From positions 1 to 64,000 of the forward strand of contig CACAWF010000001.1 of the NCBI GenBank assembly GCA_902536085.1: 64,000 nucleotides of DNA, given 5' to 3'. Origin of the DNA: an uncultured Pelagibacteraceae bacterium. GTDB lineage: Bacteria; Pseudomonadota; Alphaproteobacteria; Pelagibacterales; Pelagibacteraceae. Positions 34,792 to 44,544 of this stretch are shown here, in pieces (the first letter of the stretch is position 1; each line of letters starts with the position of its first letter). The notes under the pieces are model-generated. The model was not told the DNA's origin. It ran no database searches and was given only the letters and a program-made list of their open reading frames with translations. The position numbers and the translations under genes are program-made.

Positions 34792-35112
34792 ATGACTAAT
34801 TTTTCAGATATGTTATCAAAGGCTAAGGCAATGCAAGAAAAAATGAAAGAGGTTCAAGATCAAATTAAAAAAATAGAAGTTGAGGGAATGTCTGGCGGAA
34901 ATTTAGTTAAAGTAAGACTCACTGGAGACTATGAGCTTAAATCAATAGAAATCAATGAGTCGGCAAAAAAAGAAAGCCAAGAGATAATAAATGATTTAAT
35001 TATTGCTGCATATAACAATGCAAAGGAAAATTTAAAAAAAAAATCTGCAGAGGAATTATCTAAAGTTACAGGCGGATTGAATTTGCCATTAGATTTTAAA
35101 CTACCTTTTTAA
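34792..35112 (+). CDS. ybaB: YbaB/EbfC nucleoid-associated protein
   Basis: A 106-residue dimeric DNA-binding protein. The family core MQEKMKEVQDQIKKIEVEG and GGNLVKVRLTGDYELKSIEI is clear, with the C-terminal GGLNLPLDFKLPF. The dnaX-ybaB-recR order is conserved across bacteria; it overlaps recR by one base. Confidence 0.93.
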   Translation: MTNFSDMLSKAKAMQEKMKEVQDQIKKIEVEGMSGGNLVKVRLTGDYELKSIEINESAKKESQEIINDLIIAAYNNAKENLKKKSAEELSKVTGGLNLPLDFKLPF

Positions 35113-35717
35113 TGGATAACGAAATTCCAGAAATAAATGAATTAATTCAACAATTTTCTAAACTTCCCGGTTTAGGCCCGAAATCAGCAAAAAGAATAAT
35201 TTTAAAATTGATTAATAATAAAGAAAATATGGTAAAGCCTTTAGCAAAATCTTTAGCTCAGGTTTATAAAAAAGTTGTTCGTTGCGTTGATTGTGGAAAT
35301 TTAAAGATAATTGATAAAATCTGTATTTGTGCTTCAGATAATTCTTACGATAAAATATGTGTGGTAGAAAATCTAGCGGATATGTGGGTTATAGACTCTG
35401 CTAATATTTATAAAGGCCACTACCATATTTTAGGTGGTACATTAAGTTCAAATGAAAATTATGAGCAAAAAAATCTATTAATAGAATCTCTTGTCAAAAG
35501 AATTAAAAAAAATAACCTAAAAGAGGTAATCATTGCTACAAGCGCAACTATTGAAGGTCAAACAACTGCTCATTATATTGAAGATACAATTAAAAACGAT
35601 AGAATAAAGATTACTAAGTTGGCCCAAGGCCTTCCAGTTGGTGGCGAGATTGAACAATTAGATGATGGAACTTTATTTTCAGCTTTTAAAAACAGAGTTC
35701 CAGTTACTGATAATTAG
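35112..35717 (+). CDS. recR: Recombination mediator RecR
   Basis: Works with RecO/RecF in loading RecA. An N-terminal helix-hairpin-helix ([12 protein letters not shown]), a four-cysteine zinc module (CVDCGN...CICA) and a TOPRIM domain ([22 protein letters not shown]) are present. Its TAG shares TTAG with the stop of convergent glcB. Confidence 0.94.
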   Translation: MDNEIPEINELIQQFSKLPGLGPKSAKRIILKLINNKENMVKPLAKSLAQVYKKVVRCVDCGNLKIIDKICICASDNSYDKICVVENLADMWVIDSANIYKGHYHILGGTLSSNENYEQKNLLIESLVKRIKKNNLKEVIIATSATIEGQTTAHYIEDTIKNDRIKITKLAQGLPVGGEIEQLDDGTLFSAFKNRVPVTDN

Positions 35718-37858
35718 CTAGCTGCTTTTTTTTCTAACCTTTTTTTATGAAGTAAAGGTTCTGTGTATCCAGAAGGCTGTGTTCTTCCCATAAATACAAG
35801 GTCACAAGCTGTTTTAAAAGCTATCGAATTCTCAAAATTTTCTGACATTTTCTGATAGTTAGGATCATTTTTGTTTTGTTCATCAACAGTCCTAGCCATT
35901 TTTTTTAATATATCCATTACTTGATTTTTGTCACAAATACCATGGTGCAACCAATTTGCAATGTGTTGTGATGAAATTCTTAGCGTTGCTCTATCTTCCA
36001 TTAAACCGATATTATTTATATCAGGCACTTTAGAACATCCTACTCCTTGATCAATCCATCTTACCACATACCCTAAAATACCCTGGGCATTATTTTCAAG
36101 TTCTCGATTGATATCATCAACCGACCAATTAGGTCTATCTGCTATAGGAATCTCTAAAATATCCTCAACTTTAGCTTTATTTCTGGATGATATCTTATCT
36201 TGTTCATCGAAAACATTTATCTTATGGTAATGAATAGAGTGTAAAGTTGCTGCTGTTGGTGAAGGTACCCAAGCACAATTTGCACCAGATTTCGGATGGC
36301 TAATTTTCTGTTCCATCATATTATCCATCTGATCTGGCATAGCCCACATCCCTTTACCAATCTGCGCTTTACCTGAAAAACCACATTTCAATCCTATATC
36401 TACATTCCAATTTTCGTATGAATTTAACCAAACCGATTTTTTCATATCTCCTTTAAAAACCATCGGACCAGACTCAAAGGATGTATGCATCTCATCTCCA
36501 GTTCGATCTAAGAAGCCTGTATTGATAAAAACTATTCTATTTTTTACTTGTCTAATACATTCCTTTAAATTTACTGTAGTTCTTCTCTCCTCATCCATAA
36601 TACCTACTTTGATTGAATATTTTTTCATACCTAAAGTTTCCTCAACTTTCTCAAACAAAGTATTTGTAAAAGAAACCTCTTCAGGCCCGTGCATTTTTGG
36701 TTTAACAATGTAAATTGAGCCAGTTCTTGAATTTTTTTTATTTTTAAAATCATGAAGAGCACACAAACTTGATATAAATGCATCTAAAATACCTTCAGGT
36801 ATTTCTGATCCATCTTTTAGGATAATAGAGGGATTAGTCATTAAGTGACCTACGTTTCTATTTAAAAGAAGAGCTCTACCATGCAGAGAAATTTTTTCTC
36901 CAGACTTTGAAATATAAATCCTATCAGGATTTAACTTCCTAACAAATTTTTTCCCATTTTTTTCTACATTTGCTTTAAGATCACCTTTCATTAAACCTAG
37001 CCAATTCCGATAACATTTGACCTTATCTTCCGCATCAACAGCCGCAACGGAGTCTTCGTTGTCTACTATTGTAGATAGAGCGGACTCTAGTAAAATATCC
37101 GAAATAGACGCTTTATCGTTTTTACCAACCTCACTGTTTGGATTAAACACAATTTCAATATGTAAATTATTATTTTTCAATAATATATTTTTTGGGCTTT
37201 TTTTGTCTCCATTAAAACCAATAAATTGATCAGGATTAATTAGTTTAAATATTTTTGATCCATCAAAAAAAATTAATTGATCTTCGTCAATTTGAATTTT
37301 TGTAATTTTTTTCCAACTTATTTTCTCTAGTGAAAAACATTTATCTAAAAAATCTCTTACGTAGTTTACAACTTTTGTAGCCCTTTCTTTATCATACCCT
37401 TTTTCTTTTTTACCAGGTATGACATTTGTACCATACAAAGCATCATACAAACTTCCCCATCTTGCATTAGCAGCATTTAAAGCATATCTTGCATTATCAA
37501 CAGGAACAACGAGTTGCGGACCAGCAATAGAAGAAATTTCTTTATCAACATTTGAAGTATTTATTTGAAAATCTTCTTTTTCTTCTAATAAATAATTAAT
37601 TGATTTTAAAAAATCAATATATTCCTCTTTTTTTAATTCTTGACCCGTGTTTGATTTATGCCATTCATCAATTTTTTTTTGAATAATTTCTCGTTTTTCA
37701 ATTAATTTTTTGTTTACTGGAGCAAGTTCATGAACTACTTTTGAAAAGTTATTCCAAAATTCATTTAAATTGACATTAGTTCCTGGAATAGCCTCATTGT
37801 TAATAAACTCAAAGAGAGCTGAACTTATTTTTAGCCCATTTTTATCTATAATTTTCAT
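35714..37858 (-). CDS. glcB: Malate synthase G
   Basis: Condenses glyoxylate and acetyl-CoA. Large G-form (714 residues) with the catalytic-barrel block [34 protein letters not shown] and [11 protein letters not shown]. In SAR11 this gene is known to be controlled by a glycine riboswitch, but here only 63 bases separate it from divergent accA, too few for that element. A TATAAT-like box and an 18-bp palindrome lie there instead. Confidence 0.95.
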   Translation of the reverse strand: MKIIDKNGLKISSALFEFINNEAIPGTNVNLNEFWNNFSKVVHELAPVNKKLIEKREIIQKKIDEWHKSNTGQELKKEEYIDFLKSINYLLEEKEDFQINTSNVDKEISSIAGPQLVVPVDNARYALNAANARWGSLYDALYGTNVIPGKKEKGYDKERATKVVNYVRDFLDKCFSLEKISWKKITKIQIDEDQLIFFDGSKIFKLINPDQFIGFNGDKKSPKNILLKNNNLHIEIVFNPNSEVGKNDKASISDILLESALSTIVDNEDSVAAVDAEDKVKCYRNWLGLMKGDLKANVEKNGKKFVRKLNPDRIYISKSGEKISLHGRALLLNRNVGHLMTNPSIILKDGSEIPEGILDAFISSLCALHDFKNKKNSRTGSIYIVKPKMHGPEEVSFTNTLFEKVEETLGMKKYSIKVGIMDEERRTTVNLKECIRQVKNRIVFINTGFLDRTGDEMHTSFESGPMVFKGDMKKSVWLNSYENWNVDIGLKCGFSGKAQIGKGMWAMPDQMDNMMEQKISHPKSGANCAWVPSPTAATLHSIHYHKINVFDEQDKISSRNKAKVEDILEIPIADRPNWSVDDINRELENNAQGILGYVVRWIDQGVGCSKVPDINNIGLMEDRATLRISSQHIANWLHHGICDKNQVMDILKKMARTVDEQNKNDPNYQKMSENFENSIAFKTACDLVFMGRTQPSGYTEPLLHKKRLEKKAAS

Positions 37859-37891
37859 ACAACTGCCGACCTTTACAATATTTTATATTAT

Positions 37892-37909
37892 AATAATACT
37901 AGTATTATT
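37892..37909. promoter_or_regulatory. Perfect 18-bp palindrome between divergent glcB and accA
   Basis: AATAATACT is followed directly by its complement AGTATTATT. It sits centrally in the 63-base intergenic spacer and overlaps TATAAT-like boxes on both strands, so it is a good candidate operator acting on one or both genes. The regulator is unknown. Confidence 0.6.
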
Positions 37910-37921
37910 GTATCATTTTTT

Positions 37922-39028
37922 ATGAAAAATTATTTAGATTTTGAAAAAGAAATTAAAGCTTTAGAACAAGAAGTTGACGGATTAAAGAGCCCTTTTGGTG
38001 CAGAGGGAATTTCCGAAGTTGATACAGATAAGATAAAAAATACTCAAGAACAAATAAATCAAAAACTCGAAGAAATTTACTCAAACTTAAATAGCTGGCA
38101 GAAAACTCAAGTTGCAAGACATGAAGATAGACCAAAAGCAAACTTCTACATTAAGAAAATTTTTTCTAAATTCACTTTACTTTCGGGAGATAGATTTTTT
38201 GGAGATGATAAATCAGTTATCGCTGGATTTGGCTTAATAGAAAATAAATCTGTATTAATAATCGGGCAAGAGAAAGGTGAAGATTTAAATAGTAGGATAG
38301 AAAGAAATTTTGGTATGATGCGTCCAGAGGGATATAGAAAATGTATTAGATTGATGAAACTAGCAGATCGATTTAAAATACCTGTTATTAGTTTTATAGA
38401 TACACCTGGAGCATATCCTGGTATAGGAGCTGAACAAAGAGGGCAAGCTTCTGCAATTGCTAATTCTATAGAATGTTGCATGTCATTAACTGTACCAAAC
38501 ATATCAGTAATTATTGGAGAAGGGGGATCAGGTGGTGCAATTGCCTTAGCCTCATCCAATAAAGTTATTATGTTAGAAAATTCAATTTACTCAGTAATTT
38601 CTCCTGAAGGATGTGCCTCTATACTATGGAGAGATCCAAGTAAATCTTTACAAGCTGCTGAAGCAATGAAACTTACAGCAAGAGATCTTTTACAATTAAA
38701 GATTATTGATGAAGTGATTCCAGAACCTCTGGGTGGCGCTCATAGAGATCCAGATAGTATTGCAGCTGACATTAAATACTCAATAATTAAAAATTTGAAG
38801 AGTTTCGAAAATTTCACCAAAGAAGAGATTTATGATCACAGAAAAGCAAAATTCCTGCAAATCGGAAGAGATCAAGGGTTTAGTAAGTCTTCAAACACTC
38901 ATAAGAGCAGTTTAAGTTACAAAGACTCTGCTGTTAAAAAATTACAAGTTCACATTGAGAAACATAAATATATTTATGGAGGGTTAGGATTGGTAGTAAT
39001 TGCAGGGTTAATAACACTTATATCTTAG
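37922..39028 (+). CDS. accA: Acetyl-CoA carboxylase carboxyltransferase subunit alpha, with an added C-terminal membrane helix
   Basis: The conserved core is intact (SGDRFFGDD, NFGMMRPEGYRKC, FIDTPGAYPG, GEGGSGGAIAL, SPEGCASILWRD). The E. coli protein has 319 residues; this one has 368. The extra tail ends in a hydrophobic stretch (YGGLGLVVIAGLITLI, about residues 350-367) that looks like a membrane anchor preceded by a basic helix. It forms the carboxyltransferase with AccD at 7761. Confidence 0.93.
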   Translation: MKNYLDFEKEIKALEQEVDGLKSPFGAEGISEVDTDKIKNTQEQINQKLEEIYSNLNSWQKTQVARHEDRPKANFYIKKIFSKFTLLSGDRFFGDDKSVIAGFGLIENKSVLIIGQEKGEDLNSRIERNFGMMRPEGYRKCIRLMKLADRFKIPVISFIDTPGAYPGIGAEQRGQASAIANSIECCMSLTVPNISVIIGEGGSGGAIALASSNKVIMLENSIYSVISPEGCASILWRDPSKSLQAAEAMKLTARDLLQLKIIDEVIPEPLGGAHRDPDSIAADIKYSIIKNLKSFENFTKEEIYDHRKAKFLQIGRDQGFSKSSNTHKSSLSYKDSAVKKLQVHIEKHKYIYGGLGLVVIAGLITLIS

Positions 39029-39073
39029 TATAGTTGCAAAAAAACAATTATTTAAAATAATATATTTCTACTA

Positions 39074-39129
39074 TTGACTTTTATTAAGCAAATCTATTTA
39101 AGGTTGTTCAAGACTAACTTTTAGTTAGT
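39074..39129 (+). promoter_or_regulatory. Candidate promoter and leader hairpin of the cold-shock gene
   Basis: TTGACT at 39074-39079 is a good -35 box; A+T-rich TATTTA at 39095-39100 could be the -10 with a short spacer. Downstream, ACTAAC (39113-39118) and GTTAGT (39124-39129) pair around TTTTA in the mRNA leader. Structured leaders are common for cold-shock genes. Confidence 0.35.
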
Positions 39130-39161
39130 TAAAGTTAATAAATAAAAGGAAATAAGTAAAT

Positions 39162-39374
39162 ATGAGTACACTAAAAGGTAAAGTAAAGTGGTTCAATGGT
39201 ACTAAAGGATATGGTTTCATTGAAAGAGAAGACAAAGAAAAAGACGTGTTCGTCCATTCTTCTGCGGTAAGAGAAGCTGGTTTAAAATATTTAAACGAGG
39301 GTGATGAGTTAACGTTTGAAGTGGAGAGCACGGAAAAAGGTCCTTCAGCAGTAAAACTGCAGAAAACATCTTAA
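39162..39374 (+). CDS. cspA: Cold-shock protein
   Basis: A single 70-residue cold-shock domain with both RNA-binding motifs, KGYGFIE (RNP1) and DVFVHSS (RNP2), and the leading [11 protein letters not shown]. It binds single-stranded nucleic acid. AAAGGAAAT precedes the start. Which csp paralogue it represents cannot be settled from sequence alone. Confidence 0.93.
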   Translation: MSTLKGKVKWFNGTKGYGFIEREDKEKDVFVHSSAVREAGLKYLNEGDELTFEVESTEKGPSAVKLQKTS

Positions 39375-39401
39375 TCTAAATTTCCAAAAATCACTGGTTA
39401 A

Positions 39402-39439
39402 CGGGGCATTAAGATAAGCTTTGCTTTTTTATTGTCCCG
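39402..39439 (+). terminator. Putative terminator after cspA
   Basis: CGGGGCA (39402-39408) can pair with TGTCCCG (39433-39439). Inside it AAGC-TTT-GCTT is followed by TTTT (39427-39430). Either the inner short hairpin with its T-run or the outer stem could act; the outer stem has no T-run. Confidence 0.45.
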
Positions 39440-39485
39440 CTAATTCCTTCTTGAAAAAGACACATTTTTTTTCTAAATAATAATT

Positions 39486-39563
39486 ATGATTATAAAAAAG
39501 ACATTATCTACTCTAAGATCTCATTCTCACAGAATGCATGCTAGGCTATTGCTTAGCTTATAA
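39486..39563 (+). CDS. Possible 25-residue peptide upstream of tRNA-His
   Basis: ATG at 39486 opens MIIKKTLSTLRSHSHRMHAR followed by LLLSL and a stop. It is rich in Arg, His, Ser and Leu, unlike the surrounding lysine- and asparagine-rich coding. No clear Shine-Dalgarno is seen. The histidine content just before tRNA-His/hisS is notable but could be chance. Confidence 0.2.
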   Translation: MIIKKTLSTLRSHSHRMHARLLLSL

Positions 39564-39611
39564 TCAAAAATATATAAATTTAACTAAAATTAAGATAAAT
39601 ATAATAAGGGA

Positions 39612-39688
39612 GCAGCAGTAGCTCAGTTGGTTAGAGCACTAGTTTGTGGAACTAGGGGTCGGTGGTTCGAATCCACCCTGCTGTACCA
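39612..39688 (+). tRNA. tRNA-His(GTG) with A73
   Basis: Cloverleaf read by eye: acceptor GCAGCAG with CTGCTGT (first pair G.U), D stem GCTC/GAGC, anticodon stem CTAGT/ACTAG with loop TTGTGGA (anticodon GTG), T stem GGTGG/CCACC with TTCGAAT, then A73 and encoded CCA. Ordinary bacterial tRNA-His has an extra G-1 opposite C73; here position 73 is A and the preceding base is A, so the G-1:C73 identity pair is absent, as reported for a group of alphaproteobacteria. hisS follows after four bases. Confidence 0.95.
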
Positions 39689-39692
39689 AACA

Positions 39693-40745
39693 ATGACAAA
39701 AGAAAAAAACAACAAACCTTCTAAAGAACTTCCATTAGGTTTTGTAGACAGACAAGAAAAAGAATTACTCGTACGAGATTTCATAATTTCAAACATTAAA
39801 GAGGTTATGATTAAATACGGTTTTCAATATCTTGAAACTCCTAGTTTTGAGTATTCAGATAGTATTGGAAAATTTTTACCAGATAAAGAGAGACCAGACG
39901 AAGGCGTTTTTTCATTTAAAGATGAAAACAAATGGCTATCTTTGAGGTATGATCTTACAGCACCACTAGCAAGGTATGTTGCAAAAAATTATTTAGAAAT
40001 TCCTAAACCATTTAAAAGATATCAACTAGGTACTGTTTGGAGAAATGAAAAGCCAGGACCGGGAAGGTTTAGAGAGTTTTTACAATTTGATGCAGATTAT
40101 GTTGGAACAAAAAGTTTACAAGCAGATGCAGAATTATGTGTCATGATTTCAGAAATTCTTGAAAAATGCGGCCTTGCAAAATCAGAATATATAATCAAAA
40201 TTTCATCTAGAAAAATTACTGAAGAATTATTTAAAAAGATAAATATTAAAGATAATCAACAAAGACTAACCGCACTTAGAGCTCTAGATAAAATAGATAG
40301 ACTTGGTTGGATTGGAGTAAAAGAATTATTGGGTGGGGGAAGATACGATAATTTGGTAAATAACTTTGGCAATTATGATGCTCCTGCTACAGGAATATCA
40401 ATTGGCATAGATCGTTTAGTTTATGCTTTGATGCAAAAAAAAGAATTTAAAGTAAAACAATCAAAACCAGTCGTGATTTGTGTTTTTGATAAAAATTCAA
40501 TGAAAGATTATATAGAAGTTCAAACAATATTAAGAAAGGCTGGTGTAAGTACCGAAATTTATCCTGGAGAAAGTAAATTGAAAAAACAAATGGAGTATGC
40601 AAATAAAATAAAATCTCCAGTAGTTATTTTATATGGTGAGAATGAAATTAAATTAGGAAAGCCAACTTTAAGGAACCTAAGCACAGGTGAAGAAAAATCA
40701 ATTGAAATAAAAGAATTAGTTAATGAAATCAAAAAAATTATCTGA
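39693..40745 (+). CDS. hisS: Histidyl-tRNA synthetase, internally deleted
   Basis: Class II motifs 1 and 2 are recognisable (GFQYLETPSFEYSD; RYQLGTVWRNEKPGPGRFREF), then LRALDKIDRLG (195-206) typical of the alphaproteobacterial form, and motif 3 (GGGRYDNL, 214-221; ATGISIGIDRLV), and a C-terminal anticodon-binding domain. However, VKELLG runs straight into GGRYD. The family has roughly 100 or more residues there, including the RGLDYYTG motif whose arginine is needed for histidine activation. The protein has 350 residues where relatives have well over 400. An upstream extension through the tRNA is rejected; the ATG at 39693 is the natural start. Confidence 0.85.
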   Translation: MTKEKNNKPSKELPLGFVDRQEKELLVRDFIISNIKEVMIKYGFQYLETPSFEYSDSIGKFLPDKERPDEGVFSFKDENKWLSLRYDLTAPLARYVAKNYLEIPKPFKRYQLGTVWRNEKPGPGRFREFLQFDADYVGTKSLQADAELCVMISEILEKCGLAKSEYIIKISSRKITEELFKKINIKDNQQRLTALRALDKIDRLGWIGVKELLGGGRYDNLVNNFGNYDAPATGISIGIDRLVYALMQKKEFKVKQSKPVVICVFDKNSMKDYIEVQTILRKAGVSTEIYPGESKLKKQMEYANKIKSPVVILYGENEIKLGKPTLRNLSTGEEKSIEIKELVNEIKKII

Positions 40746-41760
40746 AGCAATAATTAAAACTTTTAAGACTAATGGTTTTGTTTTATCCGAACCAGATGTT
40801 CTTTTAGACTCAGATTACATAATCGAGAGGTCTGGTGAAAAATTTAGAAGTTCTATGTTTACTTTTGATAGAGAAGATGGAAAAAAGATGTGCCTTAGAC
40901 CTGACTTAACAGTAGCATCATGTATAAGCTTCTTACAAAAAAAAACTTCCTCAAAAATTTATTACTCTGGTCAGGCTTATAGAAGATCAGGAGGTAAAGG
41001 TGCAAATTTTATTAATGATCAATTAGGTATCGAAATTCTAGGTTCAAAAAATCTTATTAAAGATGATTTTAAAGTGATCAGCACAATTTTAAACTCAGCA
41101 AAAAAAATTAAAATGAAAAAAATTAAAATTAAAGTAGGCGATATTGGTTTTTTTAAGAGCTTGATCAGTGCTCTTGAGATGCCCGAGAGATGGAAACTAA
41201 GATTAATAAGACACTTTTGGAGACCAGGTTACTTTGAAGAACTTTTAAAGAGGCTAGAAAAAAATACAGATATTGATGCTGTAACCTTTGATGCAGATAA
41301 GAAAAGATTTTACGAAATGAAAAAATTTGATCAAAATAAAGTAATCGCTGGTAGATCAATCTCAGAAATTTTAAAAAGATTTGATAAAAAAATTAAAGAT
41401 CCAAGGTCATTTGTAGATGGAAAAAAAATTGTAAAAATTATTAGAGCTTTTTTAAAAATTAATTGCAAACTTTCAAAACTAGATGATGAGTTATTAAATT
41501 TTGCAAAAAAAAATAACCTTAAAATCAAAATATTTAAAAATTTTAAATCTATTCAAAATTTAAAAAAACTTAATCAAGATATAAATTTTGTTACCAATTT
41601 TGGCAGAGACGTTGAGTATTATACAGGAATTGTGTTTGAAGTATTTTCGGGCACAAAAGAAATCGCTTCAGGTGGTCGTTATGATGATTTATTAAAAAGT
41701 TTAGGAGCCAAAAAGAGCATTCCTGCTGTTGGAGCAGCAATAAACTTAAAAAATATATGA
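40723..41760 (+). CDS. hisZ: ATP phosphoribosyltransferase regulatory subunit
   Basis: A HisRS-like protein without aminoacylation function that pairs with short HisG. It keeps a class II core (LRPDLTVASC; YYSGQAYRRS; FGRDVEYYTGIVFEVFSG; ASGGRYDDLLKSLG). It overlaps hisS by 23 bases and hisG by four. Unlike the hisS frame beside it, its YYTG block is intact. Confidence 0.9.
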   Translation: MKSKKLSEAIIKTFKTNGFVLSEPDVLLDSDYIIERSGEKFRSSMFTFDREDGKKMCLRPDLTVASCISFLQKKTSSKIYYSGQAYRRSGGKGANFINDQLGIEILGSKNLIKDDFKVISTILNSAKKIKMKKIKIKVGDIGFFKSLISALEMPERWKLRLIRHFWRPGYFEELLKRLEKNTDIDAVTFDADKKRFYEMKKFDQNKVIAGRSISEILKRFDKKIKDPRSFVDGKKIVKIIRAFLKINCKLSKLDDELLNFAKKNNLKIKIFKNFKSIQNLKKLNQDINFVTNFGRDVEYYTGIVFEVFSGTKEIASGGRYDDLLKSLGAKKSIPAVGAAINLKNI

Positions 41761-42434
41761 AAGATTTAATTACTATAGGCTTACCTAGTAAAGGGCGATT
41801 AAAAGAAAAATCAATATCATTTTTTAATGATAGAGGATTAAAAATTATACAAAGTGAAAAAGAAAGAAATTATTTTGGCACTTTCGAAAATAAACCTAAC
41901 TTTAAAATTATATTTCTACACGCTAAAGAAATTATTCAAAGACTAGGAGACGGAACACTAGATATTGGTGTATCTGGTCTTGATCTTTTGAAAGAGTCAG
42001 ACTTAAACTTACAAAGTAAAATAAATATTCAAAAAAAACTTGATTACGGAAATGCGAACTTAGTGATCGCTGTGCCAGATGATTGGATAGATGTGCAGAC
42101 CATTGCTGATCTTGAAGAGGTATCATTTGATATAAGATCAAAAAGAAATACCAGATTGAGGGTAGCAACTAAGTATCCGAATTTAACCAACGATTTTTTA
42201 ATTTCAAAAGGTGTTACCCAATACAAATTAATACCTAGTCTTGGTGCTACAGAAACATATCCTTTTATCGGTTCTTCAGAAATAATTATTGATATTACTT
42301 CTACAGGGAAAACTTTGGCTGATAACAATCTTAGAGTTCTTAAGGATGGATTGATACTTAGCTCTAGAGCATGTTTATTTATTGCAAAAAAAAAGGCTGC
42401 AAAACTGCAGCCTTTTTTAAAATCTTTTGTGTAG
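41757..42434 (+). CDS. hisG: ATP phosphoribosyltransferase, short form
   Basis: First enzyme of histidine synthesis. GLPSKGRLKE, LGDGTLDIGVSGLDLLKE, DIRSKRNTRLRVATKYP and the PRPP loop DITSTGKTL are clear. At 225 residues it is the short form that lacks the allosteric domain and needs HisZ. Its last dozen codons contain a strong terminator hairpin. Confidence 0.94.
   Translation: MKDLITIGLPSKGRLKEKSISFFNDRGLKIIQSEKERNYFGTFENKPNFKIIFLHAKEIIQRLGDGTLDIGVSGLDLLKESDLNLQSKINIQKKLDYGNANLVIAVPDDWIDVQTIADLEEVSFDIRSKRNTRLRVATKYPNLTNDFLISKGVTQYKLIPSLGATETYPFIGSSEIIIDITSTGKTLADNNLRVLKDGLILSSRACLFIAKKKAAKLQPFLKSFV
42389..42418. terminator. Bidirectional intrinsic terminator inside the 3' end of hisG
   Basis: GGCTGCA (42395-42401) pairs with TGCAGCC (42406-42412) around AAAC, flanked by a run of A on the left and TTTTTT on the right. 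It can end hisG transcripts on one strand and groEL transcripts on the other. The hairpin is translated as part of HisG (KKAAKLQPF). Confidence 0.85.
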
Positions 42435-42440
42435 GTGAAA

Positions 42441-44108
<1,668 letters not shown>

Positions 44109-44117
44109 CTATAAAAG

Positions 44118-44414
44118 TTATTTTTTACTTTTTGAAATTCCCATTATGTCTGACTCTTTCATAATGCTGTATTCTTTACCGTCTATTTTGACTTCAGTTC
44201 CAGACCACTTCCCGAAAAGAACTATATCTCCAATTTTTACATCCATTGCAGAAACTTTTCCGTCTTCGTTTTTGGCACCTGGACCTACAGCTACAACCTC
44301 ACCTTCTTGAGGTTTTTCTTTAGCAGTGTCTGGGATAATGATTCCGCCAGCAGTTTTTTCTTCACTGTCCAGCACTTTAATAAGTACACGATCGTGTAAA
44401 GGTCTAAATTTCAT
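44118..44414 (-). CDS. groS: Co-chaperonin GroES
   Basis: Ten-kDa lid of Gro[22 protein letters not shown], the mobile loop [15 protein letters not shown] and [15 protein letters not shown] are typical; 98 residues. The TAGGAGAAAATAT ribosome binding site is strong. A sigma-32-like promoter lies upstream. Confidence 0.96.
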   Translation of the reverse strand: MKFRPLHDRVLIKVLDSEEKTAGGIIIPDTAKEKPQEGEVVAVGPGAKNEDGKVSAMDVKIGDIVLFGKWSGTEVKIDGKEYSIMKESDIMGISKSKK

Positions 44415-44449
44415 ATATATTTTCTCCTATAAATTATTACTTAGTCCTG

Positions 44450-44477
44450 ATATGGTATGTTTTGACTATATTTCAAG
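44450..44477 (-). promoter_or_regulatory. Sigma-32 (RpoH)-like promoter of groES-groEL
   Basis: On the minus strand CTTGAAA (44477-44471) is followed by 13 bases and TACCATAT (44457-44450), close to the heat-shock consensus CTTGAAA/CCCCATNT. No CIRCE inverted repeat (TTAGCACTC...GAGTGCTAA) occurs in this spacer, so control by HrcA is not supported here. Confidence 0.6.
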
Positions 44478-44544
44478 AGGCAAAATCATTAAAAAAACCA
44501 TTAAATACGATATTAATAAGCTTTAAAAGGAGAAAAACAGTAGA

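Noticed and set aside
38146-38559. 137-residue minus-strand frame within accA
   Set aside because: It is antisense to the strongly conserved AccA core and matches no family.
39627-39692. N-terminal extension of hisS through the tRNA-His gene
   Set aside because: The open frame simply reads through tRNA sequence; the family-like start is the ATG at 39693.
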